64,000 nt of DNA. Source: Salinispora oceanensis. Its GTDB lineage: Bacteria; Actinomycetota; Actinomycetes; Mycobacteriales; Micromonosporaceae. This document shows, piece after piece, positions 46,057 to 55,899 of this stretch (position 1 is the stretch's first letter; the number at the start of each line of letters is the position of its first letter). The stretch is taken from positions 863,490-927,489 of the forward strand of contig NZ_KB911579.1 in assembly GCF_000383575.1 (NCBI RefSeq), written 5' to 3'. The position numbers and the translations under genes are program-made. The notes beneath the pieces are model-generated. The model had not been told where the DNA came from, made no database searches, and was given only the letters and a program-made list of their open reading frames with translations.

Positions 46057-46701
46057 TCAGGCCACCCGGTTCGCGGCGATGTCCGGCACCACATCCCGCA
46101 GCCGGTCCAGCGCGATCGCACCTTCGCGGAGCAGCTGGGGCACCGCCCCGGTCAGGTCCACGATCGTGCTCGGCACCGGATCAACCGCCGGCCCCGCCTC
46201 CAGGTACGTGCGCACCGAGTAGGCGAGCTGCCCGCGGGCCGCCTCCGCGGTGGTGGTCGCGGGCAGACCAGCCGTGTTCGCCGACGCCACCGCCATCGGG
46301 CCGGTCTCCCGGAGGACCTCCAGCGCGACCGGATGCAACGGCATCCGCACCGCGACCCGGCCCGAGGTCTCCCCCAGATCCCAGCGAAGGCTGGGCGAGT
46401 GCTCCACCACGATGGTCAGCGCGCCCGGCCAGAAGGCCGCCACCAGGTCGCGGGCCGAGCTGGGCAACGAGAAGACCAGACCATCCAGGGTGTGCCGGGA
46501 GCCGATCAGCACCGGTGGCGGCACCGGCTGGCCGCCCTTGGCGTCGAGCAGGGCCTTGACCGCGTGCGGAGTGAACGCGTCCGCCCCGATCCCATAGACC
46601 GTGTCGGTCGGCAGGACGACCAACTCGCCGTCGCGGATCGCCTTGATGGCTGCCGCGATGCCGCGGTCCCGGTCGGCGGGCGACCGGCAGTCGTAGAGCA
46701 T
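46057..46701 (-). CDS. L-threonylcarbamoyladenylate synthase (Sua5/YrdC)
   Basis: A 214-residue YrdC-domain enzyme making threonylcarbamoyl-AMP from threonine, bicarbonate and ATP, for the t6A37 modification of ANN-decoding tRNAs. The motif LPTDTVYGIGADAF is diagnostic, and VASANTAGLPA and WPGALTIVV fit the fold. It lacks the second Sua5 domain, so it is the short TsaC-like form. The ATG at 46701 is preferred over the GTG one codon upstream. Position after prmC is conserved in Actinobacteria. Confidence 0.93.
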   Translation of the reverse strand: MLYDCRSPADRDRGIAAAIKAIRDGELVVLPTDTVYGIGADAFTPHAVKALLDAKGGQPVPPPVLIGSRHTLDGLVFSLPSSARDLVAAFWPGALTIVVEHSPSLRWDLGETSGRVAVRMPLHPVALEVLRETGPMAVASANTAGLPATTTAEAARGQLAYSVRTYLEAGPAVDPVPSTIVDLTGAVPQLLREGAIALDRLRDVVPDIAANRVA

Positions 46702-46809
46702 CACGAGCAGCAGTCTGCCACGCCCGCGTCCGGGCGGTGTGCCGGCCGTACCCGGGCGGCGGGACACGCGCGCCCCACCCCCGCCCCGGAGGTGGGCGAG
46801 TTCACCGGG

Positions 46810-47748
46810 CTACTCGCCAACACCACCGGACTCTCCCGGGTCCACGGCGTCCCGACGCCGGACCGCAGTAGCGAATCGGGGCCGGCCGGCGAGGTCGGCA
46901 TGGTCGGCGATCTGGTCGAACCGGCCGTCCCCGGCCAGCAGCCCGGGTACCGCCGCGCCCTGGGTGTCGTCGTGCTCGATCCCGAGCCACCCCCCGGGCC
47001 GTAACAGCAGCGCGGCCCGCGGCACCACCGGCCGGATCACGGCCAACCCGTCCGCGCCCGCGAAGACCGCAGGCGCCGGATCGTGCCGGTCGACCTCCGG
47101 CGGCACCACCACGTCCGCCGGCACGTACGGCGGATTGCACAGCAGCACGTCCACCCGGCCCAGAAGGTCGTCGAGCAGATCCGACGCCGTGACGTCGGCG
47201 ACCACCACCTCAACCGGCCGATCGCCGGCGGCGGACCGGCTGGCGATGTTGCGCCGCAGCCACGACAGCGCCGCCGGGGAACGCTCCACCGCGACTACCC
47301 GGGCCGCCGGGACCTCCTGCGCCACCGCCAGGGCGATCGCACCGGAGCCGCTGCACAGATCCACCACCAACGGCGCCGCCTCCCGGCGTGCCTGCTCGAC
47401 GCCCCACCCGGCGAGCAGCTCCGTCTCCGGACGAGGCACGAAGACACCCGGTCCGACCGCCAGGTCGAGATGCCGAAAGGGGGCGCTGCCGGTGAGATGT
47501 TGCAACGGTTCCCGGCCGGCCCGCCGGGCCACCAACGCGTCGAATCGGCGACGCTGGTCCGGGCTTAGTCCGTCGGCCAGCGCCAGCCGTCCCCGCGGCA
47601 CTCCCAGCACATACGCGGCCAGCACCTCCGCCTCCCCCCGGGGACCCTCCACCCCAGCGTCGGCCAGCAGCCGGGCGGCCCGGACGACCGCCCGGGTAGG
47701 TCGCTCCCGATTCGTTCCTTCGGACGGCTGTTGCGACAAAGTGCTCAC
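46810..47748 (-). CDS. prmC: Release factor glutamine methyltransferase PrmC (HemK)
   Basis: A SAM-dependent methyltransferase of 312 residues (323 from the GTG at 47781) that N5-methylates the Gln of the GGQ motif in RF1 and RF2. A helical N-terminal domain binds the release factor. The catalytic domain has VVDLCSGSGAIALAVA and the signature LLCNPPYVP. Neither start has a good ribosome site; the GTG at 47748 gives the more typical length. It is normally next to prfA, but here a diguanylate cyclase gene on the opposite strand separates them. The C-terminus leads into the Sua5 gene 108 bp away. Confidence 0.93.
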   Translation of the reverse strand: MSTLSQQPSEGTNRERPTRAVVRAARLLADAGVEGPRGEAEVLAAYVLGVPRGRLALADGLSPDQRRRFDALVARRAGREPLQHLTGSAPFRHLDLAVGPGVFVPRPETELLAGWGVEQARREAAPLVVDLCSGSGAIALAVAQEVPAARVVAVERSPAALSWLRRNIASRSAAGDRPVEVVVADVTASDLLDDLLGRVDVLLCNPPYVPADVVVPPEVDRHDPAPAVFAGADGLAVIRPVVPRAALLLRPGGWLGIEHDDTQGAAVPGLLAGDGRFDQIADHADLAGRPRFATAVRRRDAVDPGESGGVGE

Positions 47749-47821
47749 GCCATAATCATGAGGCGTCGCGTAACCGGCCACGAGCCGGTGCGGTCAGACG
47801 CACACAGACAGGAGGTCGTGG

Positions 47822-49372
47822 GTGGGTTGGTTGGACCAAGTCGGCGACCAGGTTGACACTCTGACCCGGGCACGCGGGCTACAGGAGTCGAGCCGCTCCG
47901 CCGAGGCGTACCGCATCCTCTCGGACGTGCTCGCCACCACCAACGACCGCTACGCCCGGGCCGACGCCCTGGTGCAACGTCTCTCCGCGGTGGTCAACCT
48001 AGGCCGCACCGCGGAGTACACCCGGGCCATCGAGGAGGCCACCACCGCCGTCCGGGACCTCGCCGAGCCGTACCCGCATGGGCACCTCCACGCGCTCGCC
48101 GCGCTCGCCGCCCACCACCAGGGCGCCCTGGACCGCTGCGTCATGCACCTGGTACGGGCCGCTCGCGCGCTGGGTGCCGTGGAGGACCCCGACCGGGACA
48201 CCGCCTGGGGCTGGCACGACCTCGCGATGGCCTACTCCTACCTCAGCTTCCACGGGTACGCGCTGGGCGCGATCGAGCGGGCACGACAACTCGGGCTCGA
48301 GGCCGGCATCCCGGCGGAGACCTTCGCCACCCCCGGCATCCGACTGCGCAACGCCGTCGCGCTGGACCACACCGGCGACAGTGACGGCTGTCTGCGGGTG
48401 CTCCGCGACATCGCCAGCGACCTGGCGCAGTTCCTGCACGCCGGACAGGCCAGGCGGCTCCGCCCAAGCAGCCTCGCCGCGTACGGCTACGCCGCGGCGC
48501 GGCAGGCCGCCCTGGGTGACCGGCTGGAGGTGGGAACAGACGCCGCCCCGGCCCGGCTGCTGGGCCACGGCGGCGACAGTGCCCGGGCGCGAGACATGCG
48601 CCAACTCGGCGAGGTCTGCCTGGCCATCGCGGCCGACCGTCCGATCGAGGCGGTCGCCCGGCTGGACAGCGTCCAGGTCTCCACCGAGACCCTGGGCGCG
48701 GCCGAGCCCGACCGGCTCCGCAGTATCGCGCTCGGGCGGGCCGGTGAACACGTCGCCGCGCACCGGACCGACCGGCGAGCGTTCCGGCTCGCCGCGCAGC
48801 GCAACGATCGACTTCGGGACGTCTACATCGACGGAATCGCCGCCCGGATCGACCACGAGGAGATGCGCCGCGAGGCCGCCCGCTTCGAGGGAGAGGCACT
48901 CACCGACCCGTTGACCGGGCTACCCAACCGCCGCCGGCTGGAACGGCACATCGCCACCGTGATGGCACAGGGAAAACGGGTGGTGATCGGCGTCTGCGAC
49001 CTGGACGGGTTCAAGGCGGTGAACACGTACCACGGGCACCACTCCGGCGACCTGGTCCTGCAGCGCGTCGCCGGAGTGGTCAACCGGGTGATGCGGCGCA
49101 ACGACTTCGTGGCCCGCTACGGCGGCGACGAGTTCGTCGTGGTGCTACCCGGGACGAACATGGCCGAGGCGGAGGAGGTGGCGCGCCGGATCAGGTCCGC
49201 CGTGCGGACCGAGGACTGGGAGTCCCTCGTCCCCGGCACCCCGGTCGGGGTCAGCATCGGCTTCGCCGAGGTGGCCGCCACCGGCCCCGACGTACAGGAT
49301 GCCCTGAGCGTCGCCTTCGAGACCGCCGACCGGGAGATGCTGCGCGCCAAGACCCGCCCCCGCGCCTCCTGA
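47822..49372 (+). CDS. TPR-GGDEF diguanylate cyclase
   Basis: A 516-residue cytoplasmic protein. Residues 1-340 are helical TPR-like repeats. The C-terminal GGDEF domain starts near LTDPLTGLPNRRRLE and has the metal-binding CDLDGF and the active-site RYGGDEFVVVLP (GGDEF at 434-438). The inhibitory I-site RRND (425-428) lies five residues upstream, as in feedback-controlled cyclases. It should make c-di-GMP, which in actinomycetes controls development through BldD. No membrane segment or EAL domain is present. The GTG start follows AGGAGG by six bases. It is the only plus-strand gene between prfA and prmC, and so splits a normally contiguous pair. Confidence 0.93.
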   Translation: MGWLDQVGDQVDTLTRARGLQESSRSAEAYRILSDVLATTNDRYARADALVQRLSAVVNLGRTAEYTRAIEEATTAVRDLAEPYPHGHLHALAALAAHHQGALDRCVMHLVRAARALGAVEDPDRDTAWGWHDLAMAYSYLSFHGYALGAIERARQLGLEAGIPAETFATPGIRLRNAVALDHTGDSDGCLRVLRDIASDLAQFLHAGQARRLRPSSLAAYGYAAARQAALGDRLEVGTDAAPARLLGHGGDSARARDMRQLGEVCLAIAADRPIEAVARLDSVQVSTETLGAAEPDRLRSIALGRAGEHVAAHRTDRRAFRLAAQRNDRLRDVYIDGIAARIDHEEMRREAARFEGEALTDPLTGLPNRRRLERHIATVMAQGKRVVIGVCDLDGFKAVNTYHGHHSGDLVLQRVAGVVNRVMRRNDFVARYGGDEFVVVLPGTNMAEAEEVARRIRSAVRTEDWESLVPGTPVGVSIGFAEVAATGPDVQDALSVAFETADREMLRAKTRPRAS

Positions 49373-49421
49373 CGGCCTCGGGGCCGGCCCGCGACCGTGG
49401 ACCGGGGCGAGCAGGGGGGTG

Positions 49422-50510
49422 TCAGCGGCGGCCCAGATCCGTGTTGCCCGCCAGCCGGGCTGCCCGGTCGGCCTCAGCGAGCGCCACCAGCACGCCGTCC
49501 AAGTCGCCGGCGAGGGCCAGGTCCAGGTTGTACGCCGTATAACCGATCCGGTGGTCGGTGATCCGGTTCTGCGGGAAGTTGTAGGTGCGGATCCGCTCCG
49601 AACGGTCCACCGTCCGGATCTGCGCCTTACGCGCGTCGGAGGCGGCGGCGTCGGCCTGCTCCTGCGCCACCGCCAAGAGTCGGGCCCGCAGGATCCGCAA
49701 CGCCTGCTCGCGGTTCTGTAGCTGGGACTTCTCGTTCTGGCAGGAGACGACGATACCGGTCGGCAGGTGGGTGATCCGGACCGCGGAATCGGTGGTGTTC
49801 ACCGACTGACCACCGGGACCAGACGACCGGAACACATCGATCCGAAGCTCGTTCGGATCGATGGTCACATCGATCTCCTCGGCCTCCGGCAGCATCAGCA
49901 CGCCGGCCGCGCTGGTGTGGATGCGTCCCTGCGACTCGGTGACCGGCACCCGCTGCACGCGGTGCACACCGCCCTCCCACTTGAGTCGGGACCACACCCC
50001 GTTGCCGCCCTCCGGCACTCCCTTGCTCTTGATGGCCAGCGAGACGTCCTTCACCCCGCCCAGGTCGGAATCCTGCGCATCGATCACCTCAACCAGCCAG
50101 CCACAGCGCTCGGCGTAACGGGTGTACATCCGCAGCAGATCACCGGCGAAGAGCGCCGACTCCTCGCCCCCCTCCCCGGCCTTGATCTCGACGATGACGT
50201 CCTTGGCGTCGTGCGGGTCCCGCGGGATCAACAACTCGGCGAGACACTCCTCCAGCGCCGGCAGGGTCACCGCGATCGTCTCAGCCTCGGCAGCGAAGGC
50301 AGGGTCCTCGGCCGCCAGTTCCTTCGCCGCCGACAGGTCGGCTCGGGCCTGCGCCAGCTCGGTGGCGGCCTTGTGCAGCGGCGCCAGCTCCGCATACCGG
50401 CGACCGACTCGACGAGCCAGGTTCTGGTCGGCGTGAATCGCCGGGTCGGCCAGCCGCTTTTCCAACTCCGCGTACTCGTCCAGAAGGGTTGCCAGACGCT
50501 CGCTACTCAT
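49422..50510 (-). CDS. prfA: Peptide chain release factor 1
   Basis: A 362-residue class I release factor reading UAG and UAA. The anticodon-like tripeptide is PVT in [14 protein letters not shown], a variant of the PAT/PxT motif of RF1. The catalytic GGQ lies in [23 protein letters not shown] lies 9 bases before the ATG. rpmE and a double hairpin are upstream; the GGDEF gene converges on it across 49 bp. Confidence 0.96.
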   Translation of the reverse strand: MSSERLATLLDEYAELEKRLADPAIHADQNLARRVGRRYAELAPLHKAATELAQARADLSAAKELAAEDPAFAAEAETIAVTLPALEECLAELLIPRDPHDAKDVIVEIKAGEGGEESALFAGDLLRMYTRYAERCGWLVEVIDAQDSDLGGVKDVSLAIKSKGVPEGGNGVWSRLKWEGGVHRVQRVPVTESQGRIHTSAAGVLMLPEAEEIDVTIDPNELRIDVFRSSGPGGQSVNTTDSAVRITHLPTGIVVSCQNEKSQLQNREQALRILRARLLAVAQEQADAAASDARKAQIRTVDRSERIRTYNFPQNRITDHRIGYTAYNLDLALAGDLDGVLVALAEADRAARLAGNTDLGRR

Positions 50511-50547
50511 GGACAGCTACTCCTTCGACAACGGCGCTGGGCGGCTT

Positions 50548-50610
50548 GCCCCGAAGCGGGGCGGAATACGGACGACGCCCGCGCCCGGACAGGAAACCGG
50601 ACACGGGCGC
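50548..50610 (-). terminator. Pair of hairpins between rpmE and prfA
   Basis: Two GC-rich stems: GCGCCCG/CGGGCGC (50581-50587 with 50604-50610), 12 bases after the rpmE stop, and GCCCCG-AAG-CGGGGC (50548-50562). They probably attenuate transcription before prfA. Confidence 0.6.
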
Positions 50611-50621
50611 CGAGTGGGGCG

Positions 50622-50846
50622 TTACTTGCCCTTCTTGGCCTGAACCTTGGCGTACTTCTGCTGGAACTTGGCCACCCGGCCGGCGGTGTCCAGAACACGC
50701 TGCTTACCGGTGTAGAACGGGTGGCAGGCGCTGCACGTCTCCACGTGGATGGAACCGCCCTTGGCGGTGCTGCGGGTGGTGAAGGTGTTACCGCAGGAGC
50801 AGACGACCTCCGTGGCCGCGTACTCCGGGTGAATGTTGGGCTTCAT
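50622..50846 (-). CDS. rpmE: Ribosomal protein L31 (zinc-binding form)
   Basis: A 74-residue 50S subunit protein. Four cysteines (C16, C18, C38, C41; CSCG and [12 protein letters not shown]) mark the zinc-containing C+ type. In actinomycetes a zinc-free paralogue under Zur control usually exists elsewhere. The ATG follows ACCGAGGCGAC. It sits between rho and prfA, as in most Actinobacteria. Confidence 0.96.
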   Translation of the reverse strand: MKPNIHPEYAATEVVCSCGNTFTTRSTAKGGSIHVETCSACHPFYTGKQRVLDTAGRVAKFQQKYAKVQAKKGK

Positions 50847-51110
50847 GTCGCCTCGGTCCTTTCGTTGGTGGTCGCCGGGTCGCCCAGCCGTGGGTGTGCA
50901 ACGGATCGGGCGTGAACCGGAACCGGTGGCCGACTGACCAGTCTGCCACGGGGGTAGGTTGACTCGGCGGGCGGGCCATACTGCGGCACTGGCAGCGCAA
51001 ACGTCGGCCCGCACCACCGCATTCCCCGATCCGCCGCCGAGCATTCGTCCCGGCGGCTCCGTTCCCGGCGTGCGGACGGTCCGCCGCGGTGTCGCCGCTG
51101 TTACCCGGCG
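50847..51110. other. Intergenic region between rpmE and rho
   Basis: About 310 bp separate the rpmE start from the rho stop. The right end holds the rho terminator hairpin; the left part should contain the rpmE promoter. I see no additional gene or obvious Zur-type palindrome. Confidence 0.4.
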
Positions 51111-51142
51111 CCGGGGCACGACAAGACGCGGCCGTGCCCCGG
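51111..51142 (-). terminator. Hairpin after rho
   Basis: A perfect 10-bp stem CCGGGGCACG (51111-51120) with CGTGCCCCGG (51133-51142) and a 12-nt loop, 14 bases beyond the rho stop. Confidence 0.75.
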
Positions 51143-51156
51143 GCCGAACTGGGGGC

Positions 51157-53217
51157 TCACTCCCCCGGCGTCGACTTCGCGATCTGCATCAGGAACTCGA
51201 TGTTGGTCCGCGACTGCTTGAGCCGGTCCAGCAGCAGGTCCAGCGCGGCCTGCGAGTCCAGCGCGTGCAGCACCTTCCGGAGCTTGTGGACAATGGCCAG
51301 TTCCTCCGGCGCGAGCAGGATCTCCTCCTTACGCGTGCCGGACGGGTGGATGTCGATAGCCGGGAAGGTCCGCTTGTCGGCGATCTTCCGGTCCAGCTTC
51401 AACTCCGCGTTGCCAGTGCCCTTGAACTCCTCGAAAATGACCGTGTCCGCTGTCGAACCGGTCTCCACCAACGCGGTGGCGAGGATGGTCAGCGAACCGC
51501 CGTTTTCGATGTTGCGGGCCGCACCAAGGAACCGCTTGGGCGGGTACAGCGCGGTGGAGTCGATACCACCCGACATGATCCGGCCGCTGGCCGGCGCCGC
51601 CAGGTTGTACGACCGACCGAGCCGCGTCACCGAGTCCAGCAGCACGACCACGTCGTGACCCAACTCGACCAGCCGCTTCGCCCGCTCGATCGCCAACTCG
51701 GCGACGGTGGTGTGGTCCTGCGGCGGACGGTCGAAGGTGGCCGCGACAACCTCACCCTTCACCGACCGCTGCATGTCGGTGACCTCTTCTGGGCGCTCGT
51801 CCACCAACACCACCATCAGGTGGCACTCCGGATTGTTGTGGGTGATCGCGTTCGCGATCGCCTGCAACACCATCGTCTTACCGGCCTTGGGCGGCGAAAC
51901 GATGAGCGCCCGCTGCCCCTTGCCGATCGGCATCACCAGGTCGATCACCCGAGTGGTGAGGATGTGCGGCTCGCTCTCCAACCGCAGCCGCTCCTGCGGG
52001 TAGAGCGGGGTGAGTCGGTAGAACTCCGGCCGACGCTTCGCCTCCTCCGGCTCCATCCCGTTGATGGTGTCCAGCCGGACCAGCGGGTTGTACTTGTCCC
52101 GCCGCTGCTCGCCCTCCCGCGTCGCGCGGACGGCACCGGTAATCGCGTCACCGCGCCGCAGACCGTACCGCTTGATCTGGGACATAGAGACGTAAACATC
52201 ATTCGGCCCGGCCAGATAACCGGTAGTCCGGACGAAAGCGTAATTGTCGAGCACGTCGATGATGCCGGCCACCGGGACCAGGACGTCGTCCTCGCTAACC
52301 TGGGGCTCCCGGCCGCCATCGCCGTCCCGGTCGCCACGGCCGCGCCGACGGTCCCGGAAGCGGCTGCGCCGGCCACGCCGACCGCCGCCCTCGTTCTCCT
52401 CCTCGCCGTCGTTGTCACGCTGGCCCCGCTCGTTCCGGTCGTTCCGGTCCGCACGGTCACCACGCTCGGCCCGCTCCGCACGGTCGTTCCGGTCGCCCCG
52501 CTCGGCACGGTCACCACGCTCGGCCCGCTCCGCACGGTCGTTCCGGTCGCCCCGCTCGGCACGGTCGCCCCGGTCGCCCCGGTCGTTCCGGTCGCCACGC
52601 TCGGCACGGTCGCCCCGGTCGTTCCGGTCGCCACGCTCGCCCCGGTCGTTCCGGTCGCCACGCTCGGCACGGTCGCCCCGGTCGTTCCGCTCGGCACGGT
52701 CGCCACGCTCGGCACGGTCCCGGCCACCGCGGCCCTCACCCCGCTCCCGGCGTTCGCCGGCCTCGGCGCCCTCCGGTCGCGTCTCGGCGCGGGCCTCACC
52801 GGCCTCGCTGACCGCCCGGCCACGTCGGCCACGGGCGCGACCGGTGGTCGCCGTGGTCGGCGTGGTTGTTGAAGCCTCGGCGGGACGCGACTCGGTCTCC
52901 GGCCGCTCATCCGACTCCCGAACCTCCGCGTGAACCTCCCCCCGGGCGGGGGCCGCAGCAGCCGCAACCTCGGCCCGCGGTCGAGGGGTTCCGGTGGCTG
53001 CCCCGCCACTCTGGCGCTCGGTGATGGCGCTGATCAGCTCACCCTTGCGCATGCGAGCCGTGCCCGAGATGCCGAGCGACGCGGCCAGGCTCTGAAGCTC
53101 CGGCAGCAGCATCGCCGACAGGCCTGTGCCGCTACGCCGACGACGGGTGGGAGCAGCGGTCGTGGCATCGCCAGCGACGTTGGAAACATCCGACGTCACG
53201 TCGGTGGTGTCGCTCAA
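51157..53217 (-). CDS. rho: Transcription termination factor Rho with a long Arg/Asp-rich insert
   Basis: A 686-residue RNA helicase that terminates transcription. A Rho_N domain (about residues 30-70, [14 protein letters not shown]) is followed by an Ala/Glu/Arg linker. A ~100-residue block of [16 protein letters not shown] repeats (about 160-265) precedes the cold-shock RNA-binding domain starting at [19 protein letters not shown]. The ATPase core is intact, with Walker [10 protein letters not shown] and Walker [16 protein letters not shown]. coli Rho is 419 residues, so 265 are extra. Inserts in actinobacterial Rho increase RNA affinity and broaden termination. Start is a TTG at 53217, preceded by GGGAAGGA; no ATG or GTG there fits. 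The ~290-bp leader may carry autoregulation. Confidence 0.95.
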   Translation of the reverse strand: MSDTTDVTSDVSNVAGDATTAAPTRRRRSGTGLSAMLLPELQSLAASLGISGTARMRKGELISAITERQSGGAATGTPRPRAEVAAAAAPARGEVHAEVRESDERPETESRPAEASTTTPTTATTGRARGRRGRAVSEAGEARAETRPEGAEAGERRERGEGRGGRDRAERGDRAERNDRGDRAERGDRNDRGERGDRNDRGDRAERGDRNDRGDRGDRAERGDRNDRAERAERGDRAERGDRNDRAERAERGDRADRNDRNERGQRDNDGEEENEGGGRRGRRSRFRDRRRGRGDRDGDGGREPQVSEDDVLVPVAGIIDVLDNYAFVRTTGYLAGPNDVYVSMSQIKRYGLRRGDAITGAVRATREGEQRRDKYNPLVRLDTINGMEPEEAKRRPEFYRLTPLYPQERLRLESEPHILTTRVIDLVMPIGKGQRALIVSPPKAGKTMVLQAIANAITHNNPECHLMVVLVDERPEEVTDMQRSVKGEVVAATFDRPPQDHTTVAELAIERAKRLVELGHDVVVLLDSVTRLGRSYNLAAPASGRIMSGGIDSTALYPPKRFLGAARNIENGGSLTILATALVETGSTADTVIFEEFKGTGNAELKLDRKIADKRTFPAIDIHPSGTRKEEILLAPEELAIVHKLRKVLHALDSQAALDLLLDRLKQSRTNIEFLMQIAKSTPGE
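52420..52735 (-). repeat. Imperfect 9-12 bp repeats encoding (D/E)R(N/G)DR units in rho
   Basis: The plus strand shows repeated runs of cggtcgttccggtcgcc and cacgctcggcacggtc with in-frame variation over about 315 bp. They encode alternating RGDR, RNDR and RAER units. The near identity suggests length variation between strains. Confidence 0.8.
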
Positions 53218-53510
53218 TGGAATCCTTCCCTCGATAGGCCGGGACTGCCCGGGATCGACATACAGGTGGCCGGGCGGCCTCGGTGCACCCGCCTCGCATT
53301 GACGCGTCGCGGGAGATGGTGACACAGCAGCCGGTCGCCTTCCCGACTCACCGAGGTGATGAGGACGGGCTCGCCGTCTGCCGCGACCGGTGCGCACTGC
53401 GGTGCGGCGTGTCTAGGCAGGGGTGACGGGCAGACCGCCGATAGCTTCGGGGGTGCGCCGACCCGCAGGAAAATCGCGTGCATCGCGGCTGTGCTAAGTC
53501 TAGAGCGTAA
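53218..53510. other. Upstream region of rho
   Basis: About 290 bp between the rho start and the thrB stop. No gene is supported. It should contain the rho promoter and leader; no clear hairpin or leader peptide was found. Confidence 0.4.
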
Positions 53511-54455
53511 TCAACTCTTCCGACCTGCGGCAACAGGATCCCGCTCCGCGTGTCCCAGTCTACCCCGCCCGACCCGGGCGCCGTGCACCTCTACCGGCAA
53601 AGACCAAACCTGCCAGTCAGGCCCCGTTACCAGGTCGGCGGGGGGATCGCGCAGCGCCAGCACAGTCGGGCCGGCCCCAGACACCACCGCTGGCACATCC
53701 GCCGCGCGTAGCTCGGCAACCAGCGCGGCCGTCGCCGGCATGCTCTCGGCCCGGTAGTCCTGGTGCAACCGGTCAACCGTGGCCGGCAGCAACAGCTCCG
53801 GCGCGACGCTGAGCGCATGGACCAGCAGGGCGGCCCGGCCAGCGTTGTGCGCCGCATCCTGGTGCGGCACGGTAGCCGGCAGGGCGGCCCGCGCCGCAGC
53901 CGTCAGCCCCCGCTTCGTCGGCACGAACGCCGTCGGCCGAACCTCGGCGGCGACCGGAAGCGACACCGCCCGGGCGCCCTCCGGCTCGGTCCACGCGACG
54001 GTGAACCCACCCAGCAGGCAGGGCGCCACATTGTCCGGGTGGCCCTCGAGCCGGGCCGCGAGGCGGAGCACCGCCGCGTCGTCCAGCCGCTGCTGCCCAT
54101 CGGGCACCAACGCGCGAGCCAGCAGCACCCCGGCTACGATCGCCGCCGAGGACGAGCCGAGGCCACGCGCCTGGGGGATCCGGTTGACGCACTCCACGGC
54201 CAGCCCCGCCGGCTGGCCGCCACACTCGGCGAAGGTGGCCCGCATCGCGCCCACCACGAGGTGCCGCTCGTCGCTCGGTAGGTCACCGGCGCCCTCGCCG
54301 ACCACCTGCACCGTGACACCGCCATCGGTAACCTCGGCACAGACATCGTCATAGAGTCCGAGGGCGAGCCCAACGGCGTCGAAACCGGGCCCCAGGTTGG
54401 CGCTCGTGGCAGCGACTCGCACCCGAACCGGGCCGGGCATGAAGTTGGTGGACAC
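53511..54455 (-). CDS. thrB: Homoserine kinase
   Basis: A 314-residue GHMP-family kinase phosphorylating homoserine in threonine synthesis. The ATP-binding motif is PQARGLGSSSAAIVAG, the N-terminal VAATSANLGPGFDAVGLAL is typical, and the C-terminal VSGAGPTVLAL is the third GHMP motif. Start is GTG at 54455. In other Actinobacteria it follows thrC directly; here two transporter genes intervene. Upstream is the MFS gene (89 bp) and downstream is rho. Confidence 0.95.
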   Translation of the reverse strand: MSTNFMPGPVRVRVAATSANLGPGFDAVGLALGLYDDVCAEVTDGGVTVQVVGEGAGDLPSDERHLVVGAMRATFAECGGQPAGLAVECVNRIPQARGLGSSSAAIVAGVLLARALVPDGQQRLDDAAVLRLAARLEGHPDNVAPCLLGGFTVAWTEPEGARAVSLPVAAEVRPTAFVPTKRGLTAAARAALPATVPHQDAAHNAGRAALLVHALSVAPELLLPATVDRLHQDYRAESMPATAALVAELRAADVPAVVSGAGPTVLALRDPPADLVTGPDWQVWSLPVEVHGARVGRGRLGHAERDPVAAGRKS

Positions 54456-54544
54456 GCGCTCATGCTAGGACCGCGCACCGATGTTCCGCACCACCGCCCC
54501 CGGCCCGACTGCCGGGGAGAGAACGGGCGGGAAGCCCCGGCGGG

Positions 54545-55786
54545 TCAGCGCAGCGCGGACTCCGACTCGGCGGCCGGTCCAGTCAGCGAGAGGCGGCGGG
54601 TCGCCACCCGCCAGCCGATCGCGTAGACCAGGGTGACCAGACCGCCACCGGCCAGCACCACCCGTTCGTCCACCACGTCGATCACCGATGCCACCACCAA
54701 CTGGCTCACCGAGATGGCGAGGGTCGCCAGCATCATGTCGGTGGCGAAAACCCGCCCCCGTAACCGGTCCGGGACCTCGCCCTGGAGGGCGTAGTTGGAC
54801 ATGACCCAGTTACTGCCCCCGGCGAAGTGCGCCACAAAGACCAACACGAGCACCAGCGGGAACCAGTTCACCGCCGAGGTGCCCAGATAGGCCAGCCCGT
54901 ACAGCGACATCGACAGTGCCAGGCCCGGCAGCAGCCAGGCGCGGTTACCCAGAACCCGTCGCATCAGGATCGGACCGACCAGGGCCCCCGCCCCACGTAC
55001 CGCGAAGAGCAGACCGGCTCCGATCGGGCCGGCCCCATAGGTCACTGCCAACAGGGGAAAGACCGTCAGCACACCGTTGCCGAGACCGACCGCCGACTTC
55101 ACCGTCACCAACGCCAGCACCCGGGGCCGGTGGCCGATGTAGCCAAGCGCCTCCCGGACAGCTGCCCAGGTGGGCTGTACCGGCCGGTCCCGCTCTCGGG
55201 GAGCCTGCAGGGGCCGACGGATCAGCCCGGCCAGGACCGCTGCCAGGACCAAGCCACCGGCGGCCACCCAGAAGGCGACGTACGGTCCGGTGGCGCTGCT
55301 CAGTACACCGCCCAGCGACGCCCCGACAATCGTCATCGTGCCCCACGCCGAACCCGCGACCGCATTACCCGCTGCCAACTCGTCCCGGTCCAGCACGTTC
55401 GGCAGGGCGGCCTGCGCGGCCGGCGAGTAGAACGCCTTGGCTACCGCCACCACCCCGATCCCGACCAACGCCAGCCAGGCGGTGCCGGCGTCGCGTACGC
55501 CGAGGAGCAGCAGGACGCCGACCAGCGCGGCGATGTTGGCCCCGATCATGATCCGGCGACGGTCGAACCGGTCCGCCACCGCCCCGGCGTACGGCAGCAG
55601 CAGCGCCACGATGCCGGTCTCCATGGCCAGCAGCAGCGCACCCCACACGCCGCTGCCGGTCAACGCCGGCAGGAGCACCAACAACGGCACCATGACGAAC
55701 CAGTCGACGCCGAAGACCATCAGCTCGGCCAAGAGCAGTTTGCGGAAGTTCCGGTTACGACGCAGGACCGAGAGGACGGACGGCAT
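54545..55786 (-). CDS. MFS transporter (probable drug/metabolite exporter)
   Basis: A 413-residue major facilitator with about 12 membrane helices. The inter-helix 2/3 loop reads AGAVADRFDRRRIMIGAN, the classic GxxxDRxxRR motif A. The C-half carries NYALQGEVPDRLRGRVFATD, as in the enterobactin-exporter/macrolide-efflux (EntS/MefA) group. The substrate is unknown. GTG-ATG tandem starts at 55789/55786; the ATG is used here. It lies between the RND gene (terminator in between) and thrB, so it is not part of the threonine pathway. Its composition matches its neighbours. Confidence 0.9.
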   Translation of the reverse strand: MPSVLSVLRRNRNFRKLLLAELMVFGVDWFVMVPLLVLLPALTGSGVWGALLLAMETGIVALLLPYAGAVADRFDRRRIMIGANIAALVGVLLLLGVRDAGTAWLALVGIGVVAVAKAFYSPAAQAALPNVLDRDELAAGNAVAGSAWGTMTIVGASLGGVLSSATGPYVAFWVAAGGLVLAAVLAGLIRRPLQAPRERDRPVQPTWAAVREALGYIGHRPRVLALVTVKSAVGLGNGVLTVFPLLAVTYGAGPIGAGLLFAVRGAGALVGPILMRRVLGNRAWLLPGLALSMSLYGLAYLGTSAVNWFPLVLVLVFVAHFAGGSNWVMSNYALQGEVPDRLRGRVFATDMMLATLAISVSQLVVASVIDVVDERVVLAGGGLVTLVYAIGWRVATRRLSLTGPAAESESALR

Positions 55787-55852
55787 CACCGAACCCTATC
55801 CACCGCGATGCCGACCTTAGGTCATCGTGCGGACAGCCGGGTCCGGAAACGG

Positions 55853-55889
55853 CGCGGACGCCCTCGACCAGCCGTCGAGGACGTCCGCG
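55853..55889 (-). terminator. Strong hairpin after the RND gene
   Basis: A 15-bp stem with one mismatch (55853-55868 with 55874-55889) and a 5-nt loop, 10 bases beyond the RND stop. Confidence 0.8.
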
Positions 55890-55899
55890 AGCCCGGGTC

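Noticed and set aside
50959..52872. Long plus-strand frame with Val/Pro/Leu repeats opposite rho
   Set aside because: The apparent repeats are the complement of the Rho Arg/Asp insert; no independent evidence of expression.
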